Shown: piece after piece, positions 22,021 through 33,978 of the stretch | Position numbering within the stretch: the first letter of the stretch is position 1 | Layout of the letters: each line of letters starts with the position of its first letter | Notes under the pieces: generated by a model | The model's input: the letters and a program-made list of their open reading frames with translations, nothing else | What the model was told of the DNA's origin: nothing | Database searches by the model: none | Origin: Anoplopoma fimbria | Taxonomy: Eukaryota > Chordata > Actinopteri > Perciformes > Anoplopomatidae | Length of the DNA stretch: 64,000 nt | Direction of reading: 5' to 3' | Assembly: GCF_027596085.1 (NCBI RefSeq) | Contig: NC_072460.1 | Location: 6,246,012-6,310,011, forward strand | Program-made: the position numbers and the translations under genes

Positions 22021-25000
22021 ATGGCATTTACCACAAAAAGGATGAGCAGTGGAGGCTCCGGGATGAGCATGAGTAGCTTCAGTAGTAGTGGTGGTGGTGG
22101 TGGTGGTATTGGCGGCGGCGGCGGCGGTGGCCGATCTTACTCCTCAAGATCGATGGTTGTCAGATCAGGACCGAGGATGTCATCCGGCATGTCAATGAGC
22201 AAGCAAAGCATCGGTGGTGGCGGCTACGGTTTTGCCTCTGGTGGTGGAGGTGGTTTCAGTAGTGGAAGTAGTTTCGGTGGTGGTGGTGGTTACGGCAGCG
22301 GCGGCGGCGGTGGTTACGGCAGCGGCGGTGGTTTCGGCGGCGGCGGCGGTGGTTTCGGCGGCGGCGGTGGTTTCGGCGGCGGCGGTGGTTTCGGCGGCGG
22401 CATGATCGCACCCATCACAGCCGTCCAGTGCAACCAGAGCCTGCTGTCCCCCATGAACATTGATATCGACCCCAACATCCAGACCGTCCGAACCCATGAG
22501 AAAGAGCAGATCAAGACTCTAAACAACCGCTTCGCCAGCTTCATTGACAAGGTGAGTAGCCTTTGTCCAGGGCCATTCAATAACAACACTGAAAGGCTGC
22601 ATTTAGATTGACCATGACATGTCATGTATATGTTTTTGAAATGACAACTGTTATTTGGTTGAACAACAGATGTTGAGTAGAGTTAATTGTTTTGTATTAT
22701 ATAGTTGCAACAGACAGTCTCCAAGCGGCCACCTGGGCTCATAAATTATTACACAGCAACTGATCCTAACCTGAATAATGTGCACATCATTTAATCAGTC
22801 GTCCAAAACTGATGTGCAGGCATCTCTCATCTTCCCAAGGCAATACTGTGCATCAGCTAGCCTCTGCACTGACACTGAAAGCAGACCGTTACTCATTTTA
22901 ACTTCTCTTTGACAATAATTGGCCCCATGCCAGCTGTCTGTGGGTAGGGAGTGAACGGAAACACTAGAGTGGTCATATCCACTGTCTGGTGGCTCTCAGT
23001 ATGAGGGAAAGAAGGGATCAGGTTATCGCCTATTCCCATGGCAGCAAGAACTTACAACTTTTCAACAGTCCTGCAGAAAGTGGGCCCCATCTTTGCAATG
23101 CATTGCCTAATGCAAAAATGTCTACGTGAACTTTTTGTCATTTATTTCAAATGATGAGGGATGATTTTTTACTTTGACCAATCAATACTTTTATGAATAA
23201 ATGAGACCTTGTCTCTCAGGCAGAAAGGACAAACAAGTTAACCACACCCTGCGAGAGAAAAATGCTCAGTTAGCTCTTTCTGCAGTGTGCTCATACTATG
23301 CCTCATTGGTGTTCACATGTGAGGGTGATTTGATCCTATCCCTCTCATCTAAAGTAGAATTCTGACTATTTGATGCTTCAAAATGAAACATAGTGCAATT
23401 AAACATTCAAACAAGCTGTAGTAGCAGGAAAGTATGGAATGTTTATTTTCTATTACATAGAATCATCACATAAATGGTATATGTGATGTTGATGAGACAG
23501 GTAATGGCTTCAGGCATGTAGCAGTAATTACTGAGGGCAGAGCCAGGCAAGTTCACTCAGTGAAAGTATGCGTCCTGGAGGCGAGGGAGCGGTACGGTCG
23601 GGGTTTAAGGGGAATGGCTAGGTTCAGTTGTGGCACGGTAAACCTCACCTGGATAGAATACAGGCACAAGTACACACCCAAAGTGGAGGGATGGGCTCTA
23701 CCTTCTACAAAGTTTTAAAACCAGATGGCAGAGCTTTTTTTGTGTGTCACCTGTGAAATGTGTTTCTCAGGATCACGTCAGATGTTCTCAAATAATGATC
23801 TCATAGAACAAGTGCAAGTCCGACTAGAGCGACTGCACAGCGGATTAAAGACGACAGTCAGCGTGTCTAAACATGAAGAAAAGTCTCTTCTTTGCCCTTT
23901 TTTACCTGCAGTTTTCTGAAAGTGTTCAAGTGACAACAGGCGTTGCCAGGAACACATTAAATATGTGGAATATCTATTCCACCAAGTAAGAGTGGCTCTA
24001 AACATGAAACAATTTCTCCATTTTAGGTTCGCTTCCTGGAGCAGCAGAACAAGATGCTTGAGACCAAGTGGAGCCTGCTGCAGGATCAGACCACCACCCG
24101 CTCCAACATTGACGCCATGTTTGAGGCCTACATCGCCAATCTGCGCAGGCAGCTGGATGGGCTCGGCAACGAGAGGGTCAAGCTGGAGGGAGAGCTGAGG
24201 AACATGCAGGGCCTGGTGGAGGACTTCAAGTGCAAGTGAGTTAACACCTGCACAAAATCTTCGAAACACAATAGCTTACCTGCAGCCGTTGATGCCCACA
24301 GTCATTTTCCATCAGCTAACTTTTTCCACTGTTTTTGTGTCAGATATGAAGATGAAATCAACAAGCGTGCCAGCGTGGAGAACGAGTTTGTGCTTCTCAA
24401 AAAGGTGAGGGTTGAGTCCTGCCATGTCGATAACTGCAGTGGAATGAATTTTTGCCTTTTCCCCTGACCCGTCACCAATGCAAATGCGTCCTTGTCCTCT
24501 GCTCTGCTTGCAGGATGTAGATGGCGCCTACATGAACAAGGTTGAGCTGGAGGCCAAGGTCGACTCCCTTCAAGATGAGATCAACTTCCTCAGAGCCGTC
24601 TTTGAGGCGGTAAGAAAAAAAATATACCACACCACTGTCCTATTATGTCTGTTTGGTCACAGATACAGAAGAGAAAGAGATAATGTACTGCCTTGACACT
24701 CTAACCTTTTCAATTTTTTAAATGACATATATCTTTTGTGCAGGAACTGCGTGAGCTCCAGGGACAGATCAAGGACACCTCAGTCATTGTGGAGATGGAC
24801 AACAGCCGTAACCTGGACATGGACTCCATTGTGGCTGAAGTCAAGGCTCAGTATGAGACCATCGCCAATGCTAACCGTGCAGAGACTGAGCAGTGGTATC
24901 AGCAGAGGGTAGGTAGATAGAGAAAGTAATCTCAACAACAATAACTCCATTATGAAACGCATCCTGCGAATAGTCTATGGATTCTCTAATAACAACATAC

Positions 25001-26036
25001 AAATGTTTTTATTTCAGTTCCAGGAGATGCAGACCAATGCAGGCCAGGCCGGAGATGACCTCCGCAGTTCCAAGAGTGAGATTGCTGAGCTCAACCGCAT
25101 GATTAGCCGCCTCCAGAATGAGATTGAGGCAGTCAAGGGACAGGTTAGCTCACAGTTATAAGCTCAATAAGTTATTTTTTCTAAATTTATTGTGAACATG
25201 AAGAAGGCTTTTTAGAAGACAAATATCGCTAACTTTTAAACCTTGCAGCGCGTCAACCTGGAGGCCCAGATCGCTGAGGCAGAGGAGCGCGGTGAGCTGG
25301 CCGTTAAAGACGCCAAGGCCCGCATCAGGGATCTGGAAGATGCCCTGCAGAGAGCCAAACAGGACATGACCCGCCAAGTCCGCGAATACCAGGACCTGAT
25401 GAACATCAAGCTGGCTCTGGACATTGAGATCGCCACCTACAGGAAACTGCTGGAAGGAGAGGAATTAAGGTAAAAGCTTAGCTGCTTTGGAGTCACAAGA
25501 CGTCTAGTCTTCTGAAACACTAAGAGACTGCATTGCATCGCATTGGGCAGGCAGCAACATCAGTATCTCAAATTGATTCTTTGTGTATCTCTTTGCAGAA
25601 TCAACACTGGCGGTGGATCTGCAACCATCCACATTCAGAGCTCAAGCTCCGGTATGTATCAGCATATTTCTTAACAATTAAATTATTTTCTAAGCCAGAG
25701 CATGGAAATGTAAAAGTAGAAATGAGAAAGCCATCAGTTGAAAACGTGTTACTCTCATCAACAGGTGGAGGCGGAGGTGGAGGCGGCGGCTATGGCGGCG
25801 GTGCCGGTGGCGGCGGTTTTGGCATCGGCTATGGCGGCGGTGCCGGTGGCGGCTATAGCAGCGGCGGTGGCAGCAGCTTTAGCGCCGGTGGCAGCAGCTT
25901 TAGCAGCGGCGGCGGCTATGGAGGCAGCATGTCAGGGGGAGGCTATGGAGGATGCGTGGACATGCGTAGCGGCGGCGGCGGCGCCATCATTTCAAAAATG
26001 AGCAGCAGCAGCAGCAGCTCACAACGCCGTTTTTAA
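22021..26036 (+). CDS. Type II keratin, copy C (intact, 577 aa)
   Basis: Epithelial intermediate-filament protein that pairs with a type I keratin in the cytoplasm. Exons: 22021-22551, 24027-24235, 24344-24404, 24514-24609, 24744-24908, 25018-25143, 25249-25469, 25599-25651, 25765-26036. All joins keep frame and use GT-AG. Head about 1-159 is Gly/Ser-rich with GGGF and GYGSGGG repeats. The rod (about 160-469) starts [18 protein letters not shown] and ends [13 protein letters not shown], both diagnostic. The tail, 470-577, is Gly/Ser/Tyr-rich and ends SSSSQRRF. Start ATG lies in gcagccATGG; an in-frame Met further upstream would extend into the TATA region and is rejected. The tail differs from A and B ([12 protein letters not shown]). 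Fish paralogues are named krt5-, krt8- or cochleal-like; I cannot choose a symbol from sequence alone. Confidence 0.93.
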
Positions 26037-26697
26037 AAACAGCAGCCGTCTTTCTCTCCATTCTTCTTCTACCCTCATTTTGTTCTCCTCCTCATGTTCC
26101 CCTCCCTCTCTCCCTGACGACCACTTAAAAAGCCTCCAAATATCCCCATCACCATACATCTGACCATTACCAGCAGGCAGATCCACATAATGAAACAGCT
26201 ATCTGTTTTGTTTTTTTACTGGGTTGCTGCTCCCTCTTTCGCACCACAAAACTTAAGAGAGTCAAGGCAGAGGCAGCGTAATTAGTAGACCACGAACAAA
26301 GAGCAGCAGAAATGTGAGTCAGCCCTCTCTTCCTTAGATCAGTTCAGTTAGCCTGGCTGTCTTTTGGTTGCTGGATCCGCTGTCATGCAGACAAGAGGAT
26401 ACTTGTAGTGTCATGACAGAGAATCCTCAAAAGGCAACAATACTTGCACACAAAATACCAACAGCAGTTCTTGGATTTGCACTGAAGGAGGTCAGGATGT
26501 TGATGTTCTTGCAGTTATGAAGCACACATGGCATAACTCCTCTTCTCTGAAATGTCTATTCTGTTGTCTCACATGTCATTTTGTTGTACATTTTGATATC
26601 ACCAAAGCAGCCACATATAACATTCTCCTATTTGTTTGGGAGCCTCTTTTCTGGGAGAACCAGATTTATTATGAACGTGTACCATCAAAATGTCTGA

Positions 26698-26703
26698 AAT
26701 AAA
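26698..26703 (+). terminator. Polyadenylation signal, keratin copy C
   Basis: AATAAA about 660 bases after the stop, followed by T-rich sequence, matching copies A and B. Confidence 0.75.
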
Positions 26704-26977
26704 TCTGATTTCATACTCATTCCATTTGGTTTCCTGTTTTGGATTTTTTGGTGTCCCCAATACAAATAATTTAGGTTTATGATAACAGTTGGCTGGGCCC
26801 AGCCATTAGATTCAGCTTTATTTCAAGTATGTTTACAATTACAAGGAATTTGACACTGCTTTTGTGTTGTACATACACAGAAATATAAATACAGCTAAAA
26901 AACAAGGATAACAAAGCTGAGCAAGAGTTAACATGTAGCTATTACAGACAAGAAGTGAAAAAAGAGATGAAACATAA

Positions 26978-26979
<2 letters not shown>

Positions 26980-27029
<50 letters not shown>
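26980..27029. repeat. TA microsatellite
   Basis: About 25 uninterrupted TA units. In A and B this site has a mixed CT and TA tract instead, so the microsatellite was remodelled after duplication. Confidence 0.9.
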
Positions 27030-27031
<2 letters not shown>

Positions 27032-27278
27032 ACAAGAACAATGTCTACAAGTTATTTTGTTGTTTTCAAACAATACAGAATTGCAATGCAATGTAAAAGG
27101 TTGCTTTATATATAGACTTTGGAAAGACTAATGTCCCCAATGGGGCAACTTGTGGTACTGCACAGAAAAATAATGAATGTAGTGTAGACAGAAGTAGAGC
27201 AAGTAACAATAGAGACAACAACAAAGGTCCATGATCGTGACCTATCAATTAATCAATAGGCATTTTGCACTTCTATAT

Positions 27279-28022
27279 AACATAAGATAAGATAAGATAA
27301 TCCTTTATTAGTCCCATAATAAGACCACAAATAATATACCCAACTTTCTTCCACCTTTATAACACAGGAAATTTGCAGGCTTACAGCAGCATAGGGTAAA
27401 GTGCACACAAGAGACATAGTACAAGAAAGACAAGATAAAAATGAAATAAAAAAACAAGTATCATAAATAAGCAATAAAAAACAGTAGAAAATCAACAATA
27501 ACTGAAATATTATATTTACAGACAGAAAAAACTATTAAAGCTATAATTGCACAGTGTATTGAATTGCACATGTGTCATGTGGTCTGCTGGGAGCAGAGCT
27601 GGTTGTGCAGCCTGACAGCAGCAGGAAGGAAGGACCTGCGGTACCTCTCCTTCACACACCGGGGGTGAAGCAGCCGGTGGCTGAAGGAGCTGCACAGAGC
27701 TGCCAGGGTGTCCTGCATGGGGTGGGAGGTGTTGTTCATCAGGGATGATAGCTTGGCCATCATCCTCCTGTCTCCCACCACCTCCACCGTATCCAGTGGA
27801 CACCCCAGCACACTGCTGGCCTTCCTGACAAGTTTATTCAGTCTCTTCTTGTCAGCTGCTGAGATGCTGCTGCTCCAGCAGACCACTGCATGAAAAATGG
27901 CTGATGCCACCACAGAGTCGAAAAAGGTCCTCAGGAGCTCTCCCTGCACTCCAAAGGACCTTAGTCTCCTCAGCAGATAGAGTCTGCTCTGACCCTTTTT
28001 GTATAGTGCATTTGTATGATGT
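27279..28022 (-). mobile_element. 5'-truncated LINE insertion in the keratin C flank
   Basis: Absent from the same site beside A and B. On the minus strand it encodes the C-terminal end of a fish non-LTR retrotransposon polyprotein (27949-27575). That frame reads FFDSVVASAIFHAVVCWSSS, then SSVLGCPLDTVEVVGDRRMM and HPRCVKERYRRSFLPAAVRL. It finishes in an AAGAT-type terminal repeat (27281-27300). About 7 bases of target (tctatat) flank both sides. Near its 3' end, 27316-27362 is a copy of nearby flank sequence rather than LINE. The clade (Rex1/L2-like) is a guess. Confidence 0.8.
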
Positions 28023-28170
28023 ATGATGATCTATATGTTATTATGTTGCACTTGTTGCACGTTGCCCTACCATAACTTGTTGAGTTGGGTTATTGTGTTG
28101 CATATTCACCTTCCACAACTTGTTTAGTTGGGTTATTGTGTTGCACTACCATTAGCAACTTGTCATTTAA

Positions 28171-29392
28171 CCTCTTACCGTTCCGACGGCCCATGGACAC
28201 ACCACTGCTATGTATAGGTAGGTACTGATGCGACATATCTTTGGAAAGCTAAGATTCTTGTGATTCGATTGATGCAAACCATTTCAAGATCCGATCACAA
28301 CAGCATGTACAATCACCGTCAGTCCAACACCAAACAAACAAACAATTACAAACTTGTGTCAGCTCACCTGACAGCCTCATAGTAATCCACAGATCAATAA
28401 CATTCCGACAAAAACGGTCTAGTTACATTGGCAAAGGTCCAGACGATCCTGTTGCATCATTTCAAATTAGCCGGAAGATATGTAAACATTGCAGAAATCT
28501 CACTATCAAGATGGCCGCTGCACTCTGACCTTTCGATTGACACCTCATTTGACCCATTAGGAGCTTCCATGTCCAGTCTACAGCCGACAATAGCCAACGA
28601 GAGTGCGCGTTGAAGGAAAGGGCCAGCCCCTCTTCTTGCGTGTAAATAGCGAGCCAATGGCAACCGATTGCTCTGATGATTGACGCTTCGTAGAGCCAAT
28701 GAAATTTCGAAAACAGCGATGTGCCGCTTCAGGGGTTTATCTGAAGCCACAACGAGGAAATCCAATGCGTAACGCCAACAGCTGCTGCCAGCTCTGTGCG
28801 TCCGTGCGTACAAGGCGTAAAGTGTGGTTTCTGAGAGTTTTGGAGATGTCAATAATGGCGAAACGGTATAATTAATAATAAATATTAAATAATAATATAA
28901 ATAATAAATAATTATGAGACTAGTAGCCTTTTTAGCCTAGGTAAGTGACCATGGTTACCAAGGGTCATTTGGAGTCTCCAAATGGCCTTTTTTGGGGAAC
29001 GCCTAGACATGCCCTTAGAAAAACATGTGTAAAATATTAATTTTCTGTGGTATTGTTATCAAATTTGAACTGGGACTAGGTAAGGCTTTATGCTGTGGTC
29101 CCATTGTGTTTTCCAGCCCATAAGTATCAGCTACAGTCATCTGCAGGCATCTGTTTGCAAAAAAATATTCAGGCGGAAATAAAAACCTTCTACTTCAGTG
29201 TGTTCAAACTTCTATTACTCAATGCCAGTAGAACTCACAGTGATTCTGTTGGGGAAAAAACTTCAGAGTGTTACCTTTCAAAAGAGACCAAAACCATGCA
29301 TGTACTCCAAATGGTTCAAGAACAGCTTTCAATTTACTTTGGGTATGCCTTGGATAGGCGTTTTAGGCAAATTTTACCGGAGTGGTAAGGGG
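28171..29392. mobile_element. TTAA-flanked DNA element (piggyBac-type MITE), 1222 bp
   Basis: Bounded by TTAA at 28167-28170 and 29393-29396. Beside A (9283-9286) and B (19863-19866) the same place has a single TTAA and no insert. Ends are short inverted repeats: cctcttaccg on the left and, reversed, ccccttaccactccgg on the right. TTAA duplication is the mark of piggyBac transposition. No transposase frame is visible, so it depended on an autonomous relative. Confidence 0.85.
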
Positions 29393-29396
29393 TTAA

Positions 29397-30743
29397 TATG
29401 TCATCACTCTCTCATTGAGTGTTACTGCTTTCATAATAAGACCACAAAGAATATACCCAACTTTCTTCCACCTTTATAATATGGAGTCGAGTTCAAATAA
29501 CTCCTGATTTGGAGGTAACGATAACAGTGTGTTCTGGGATATGAAACTCTTTTTGAAATTGCTGGACGGACTTTACTGCGTCCCCCATTAGCCAATTTCA
29601 GAGTGTTTCTGTGTGCTATTCAAAGACTTGACCTATACAATTTGTATTTTAGCTTGCAACTTTCTGATACATACAAAAACACATAACAGCTTGTTGAGAT
29701 TGTGTGGCAAGTCACCCAATCACAGCTTGTTAAATTGGGTTATCATGCACGTTGCCCTACCACAGCTTGTGTGCTAGGGTTGTTGTTGATGTGATGGCTG
29801 CTCTCAGCACGGCCTCATACTTACAGCTGATAACGCCGTCCCCACGAACATATGTTAACAATGCTTACTGAGATAATAAATCAAGTGTGAAGTCATGTTT
29901 TCATAGACTTCTATACAATCAGACTTCTCAAACGAGTCACCCCCTGATGGCCAGTAGAAAGAATGCAAGTTTAAGTCACCTCACTTTTCAGAACCAGAGG
30001 TTGCCACCCGTTTCATTGTAATTTATCATACCACATTGATAAAGTAGGGGGATTTACATCAAGCCAAACATGCTGGATTGAAAGCCACTTTTGCCGTGAT
30101 GCAATACATGTATCATCATATCAACTGCTTATTTCAGGAGTCACATGCAGTTTATTATTTTTTATTTGGTGTGATTTGTCTGATCTAGTAAATTCTTTGG
30201 CATTGTACAAAACTTTAGGTTTAGGTGAACACCAAATTCCTTTCACCATCTATGTTTGATATTCATTGTGGTCTTATCATTCATAAACAACTCGTCATTT
30301 ACACATAAATCATCACTCTCTTAATGAGTGTTGCTGCTTTATTATAATAAGACTACCAACAATGCATAACCTTCTTCCAACTTTAAAATATGGAGTCAAG
30401 TTGAAATAACTCAATAACTACCCCGGGGCCTCTAACCAGTTGGACGTGCCTGGAAAACCTTTAAAGGGAGGCGGCCAGGGGGCAACCTGATCAGATGCCT
30501 GAACCACCTCAGCTGGCCCCTTTCGACGCGAAGGAGCAGCGGCTCTACTCCGAGCTCCTTCCGGATGTCTGAGCTCCTCCCTCTGCCTTGCTTTTGTAAT
30601 TTCATTCTTGGGTGGTTTAAGCGTGAAGGCCCATAATCGGCTGATTAATCAGAAGGAGCAGTGAGAGAGAGAGAGAGAGAGAGAATTGCGAATATAGGAA
30701 GTATAAAGATAATCTTCCTCATTGAAATTATGGAAACGGTATT
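29397..30743. other. Keratin C flank and added non-coding DNA
   Basis: 29397-30002 matches the A and B flanks. From 30003 the sequence is not found in A or B, where the flank jumps from ccagagg to the inner Tc1 sequence. About 30424-30600 (containing ctgatcagatgcctgaacca and gaaggagcagcggctctact) looks like a widespread fish repeat of unknown class. A GA microsatellite lies at about 30663-30685. No gene seen. Confidence 0.6.
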
Positions 30744-30798
30744 AAAGTAGCCCTATCATGCTTTTCCACTTTTCCCTTCTCCTTTAGTGTGTTATATA

Positions 30799-32251
30799 CA
30801 GTTAAATAAGTATTGAACACGTCACCATTTTTCTCGGTAAATATATTTCTAAAGGCGCTATTGACATGACATTTTCACCAGATGTCGGTAACAACCCAAG
30901 TAATCCATACATACAAAGAAAACAAAACAAATAAGTTCAGAAATTAAGTTATGTGTAATAAAATGGAATGACACAGGGAAAAAGTATTGAACACGCTTAC
31001 TGAAATTCATTTAATACTTGGTACAAAAGCCTTTGTTGGTAATGACAGCTTCAAGATGCCTCCTGTATGGAGAAACTAGTCGCATGCATTGCTCAGGTGT
31101 GATTTTGGCCCATTCTTCCGCACAAACAGTCTTCAAATCTTGAAGGTTCCGTGGGCCTCTTCTATGAACTCTGATCTTCAGTTCTTTCCATGGATTTTCT
31201 ATTGGATTCAAGTCAGGTGATTGGCTGGGCCATTCTAGCAGCTTTATTTTCTTTCCCTGAAACCAATTGAGAGTTTCCTTAGCTGTGTGTTTGGGATCAT
31301 CTTCATCATTCATCTTCATCATCCTGGTAGATGGCAGCAGATTTTTATCAAGAATGTCTCGGTACATTTTTCCATTCATCCTTCCTTCAATTATATGAAG
31401 TTTGCCAGTGCCGTATGCTGAAAAACAGCCCCACACCATGATGTTCCCACCTCCAAACTTCACTGTTGGTATGGTGTTTTTGGGGTGATGTGCAGTGCCA
31501 TTTGACCTCCAAACATGGTGTGTATTATGGCATCCAAAGAGTTCAATTTTGGTCTCATCTGACCAGACTATATCCTCCCAGTATTTCACAGGCTTGTCTA
31601 AATGTTGTGCAGCAAACTTTAAACGAGCTTCAACATGCTTTTTCTTCAGCAATGGAGTCTTGCGTGGTGAGCGTGCATACAGGCCACGGCGGTTGAGTGC
31701 ATTACTTACTGTTTTCTTTAAAACAATTGTACCTGATAATTCCAGGTCTTTCTGAAGCTCTCCACAAGTGGTCCTTGGCTCTTGGACAACTCTTCTGATA
31801 ATTATTTTCACTCCTCTGTCACTCATCTTGCGAGGAGCACCTGGTCGTGGCCAGTTTATGGTGAAATTATGTTCTTTCCACTTTTGGATTATGGCCCCAA
31901 CAGTGCTCACTGGAAGTTTAGAAATCCTCCTGTAACCAATGCCATCAGTATGTTTTGCAACAATAAGGTTGCGAAGGTCTTGAGAGAGCTCTTGCTTTTA
32001 CCCATCATGAGATGTTTCTTGTGTGACACCTTGGTAATGAGACACCTTTTAATAGGCCATCAGTTGGGACTGAACCAGCTGATATTCATTTGCACTGACA
32101 AGGGGCAGGATTGCTTTCTAATTACTGATAGATTTCAGCTGGTGTCTTGGCTTTCCATGCCTTTTTGCACCTCCCTTTCTTCATGTGTTCAATACTTTTT
32201 CCCTGTGTCATTCCATTTTATTACACATAACCTAATTTCTGAATTTATTTG
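30799..32251 (-). mobile_element. Tc1-like element C, most complete copy
   Basis: The left end is complete: outer cagttaaataag follows the TA target. The word AAGTATTGAACACG occurs twice, at 30808-30821 and 30982-30995, which is the two-direct-repeat IR/DR layout of fish Tc1 elements. The right end keeps only the inner repeat (reverse complement at about 32185-32245) and is cut at gaatttattt. With one outer end lost it should not move. Confidence 0.8.
31011..32005 (-). pseudogene. Tc1-family transposase, frameshifted
   Basis: The same transposase as copy A. One t is missing at about 31991-31996 (ctcttgctttt for ctctttgctttt), which breaks the frame just after MGKSK. A 9-base in-frame deletion removes three residues (LNV) near 31914. 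The rest is open to the stop at 31011 and keeps WSDETKIE, NDEDDPKHT and NPIENPWKELK. Not expected to make active enzyme. Confidence 0.85.
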
Positions 32252-32318
32252 AAACATGTTGTAACTGTAACTTGAGATAAAAATATGCACCTGGAAAATA
32301 GCTTAATAGGGCCTGTTT

Positions 32319-33978
32319 AATGGCCTAATGAATGGTCATTCTGGTATGTAAGACCTTCACCACCATGAGGACATCTCTTGGTTAGTGCAAACGGAAAGGC
32401 CACCAACGAGCACATCTGATGAAGAATACTGTATACATTTGCAAAATTCAGGAGCAACAATAGGCTCATTTGTGAATAACCTTTGGATCCTTATGTAGTC
32501 TACTTTTATCCTTTCCATCCTGTACATCTTCATTGCACTATTGTTTCAAATACTTATGGACACATTGTTTTCAGGTTTTCATTAATGATTAAACTGTACA
32601 ATAATTCAACCGTTTCACTCGTGCTTTATTTATACTGTACATTTCAAGAAATATTCTTAATAAATTATTATTATTATATTTTATACTGAACACTTTAAAG
32701 ATCCCACTGTGGTTGTATGTGCCTGATGCACATGTTTATTTGTCTCACATTCATTATTTATGTATTTTTTTTATGTATTGATATTTTCTACATATATATC
32801 TTCATGAATTGTAGAGTTATGAACATGATTTACAATTAACAATGCATTTCATATGGTTCTTCTGTTTCTATTTTCCTCATATTTCTTGTGCTTTTTGATA
32901 AAAGCAACCGTAACGTAGACATTTGCTTCCCAGGAATCAATGAAGGATTTTAGGTTCTCTTGTGAAGAACACCATCATCAACACATCTTTGCTGTGATGC
33001 AGTGCTGCCCTCTAGTGATGATTCCTTGACAACGTGTGCCTGTTTTTAACCTCCATCCTTCAACTATTCATTTGTAACATAATAAATAACAGCAACAAGT
33101 TATTTTCCATGTTTTATTTTGCAACAATTGAGTGTGTTCCAGTAGTAAAGATCACGATTGAAAAATAAAATCCCACATGTAATTGCACTCCATACCCTTT
33201 TTCATATCGTGAATATGTTTCACAAAAACAAAGTGAGACACGCACAATAACTGTCCTTGTAAAGTAAGTAAAAATGTAACTAAGGACATTTGTCTTTGTA
33301 TTTTTCTTTCTAAACACACACACACACACACAATTGTGAGTGTTTGTCCTTGTGTACCTCAGCCCACATTTTTGGTAATTTGTTTGTCCCAACTGATATT
33401 TTCACACATCTGTTTACCATTTACTTTGCAGAGGTCAATAAAATATGTTGTAGAAAGCACAAATTCATACTTGACCTTGGAAATTGATGTTTTATGAAAT
33501 AGTCTAAACGCAAGTTCCACTTTTCATAGCCTTGAACCTCATCTCACGGTCTTCATCGCTGAATGGATCGAACATCTAACATTTCACAGAAATGAAACGG
33601 TGAGATGTTTTCCTCATGGAAACCATTTGATGCAAGAGAAGGTAATGGACCTTGAGCTAATAAGTCAATACATTTGAGAAGACAGCATTTTTTATAATTG
33701 GTCAGTGTTTTTTGATAAACTTCAACATGCAGGCCAACTGCTACTGCTGTGCGAATATCACAGAATAAAAACAACCTTAATGAGAGCCTATAACCTCTCT
33801 ATTTCGTACCAAGTAAAGGAACCCTATGACATGCATTTTAATAATAATACGTATCAGAGGTGCTAACATTTTTTAGATGTCGTTGTGTGTTGGTTTGTCT
33901 GAGAGTCTGACAGCATTGTTGGCCTTTAGAGCTGGCATTATAACCAATCATTGGGAGGCGCCGGCTCATCACAGCATC
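32319..33978. other. AT-rich spacer between keratin array and kinase gene
   Basis: No coding exon recognised. It contains a short ATT run (32660-32680), a small CA tract (about 33317-33331) and several AATAAA words on either strand. On the minus strand the part just before 33979 is presumably 3' UTR of the kinase gene. Its end could not be fixed. Confidence 0.5.

Larger units (their letters stand above)
30744..32318. mobile_element. MITE split by a nested Tc1 element
   Basis: 30744-30798 (agccctatcatgcttttcca...) and 32252-32318 (aacatgttgtaactgtaac...aatagggcctgttt) are the two ends of the repeat family seen complete at 50145-50790. They are separated here by Tc1 copy C. The Tc1 begins with a TA target at 30797-30798, as expected for this family. 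Confidence 0.65.
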
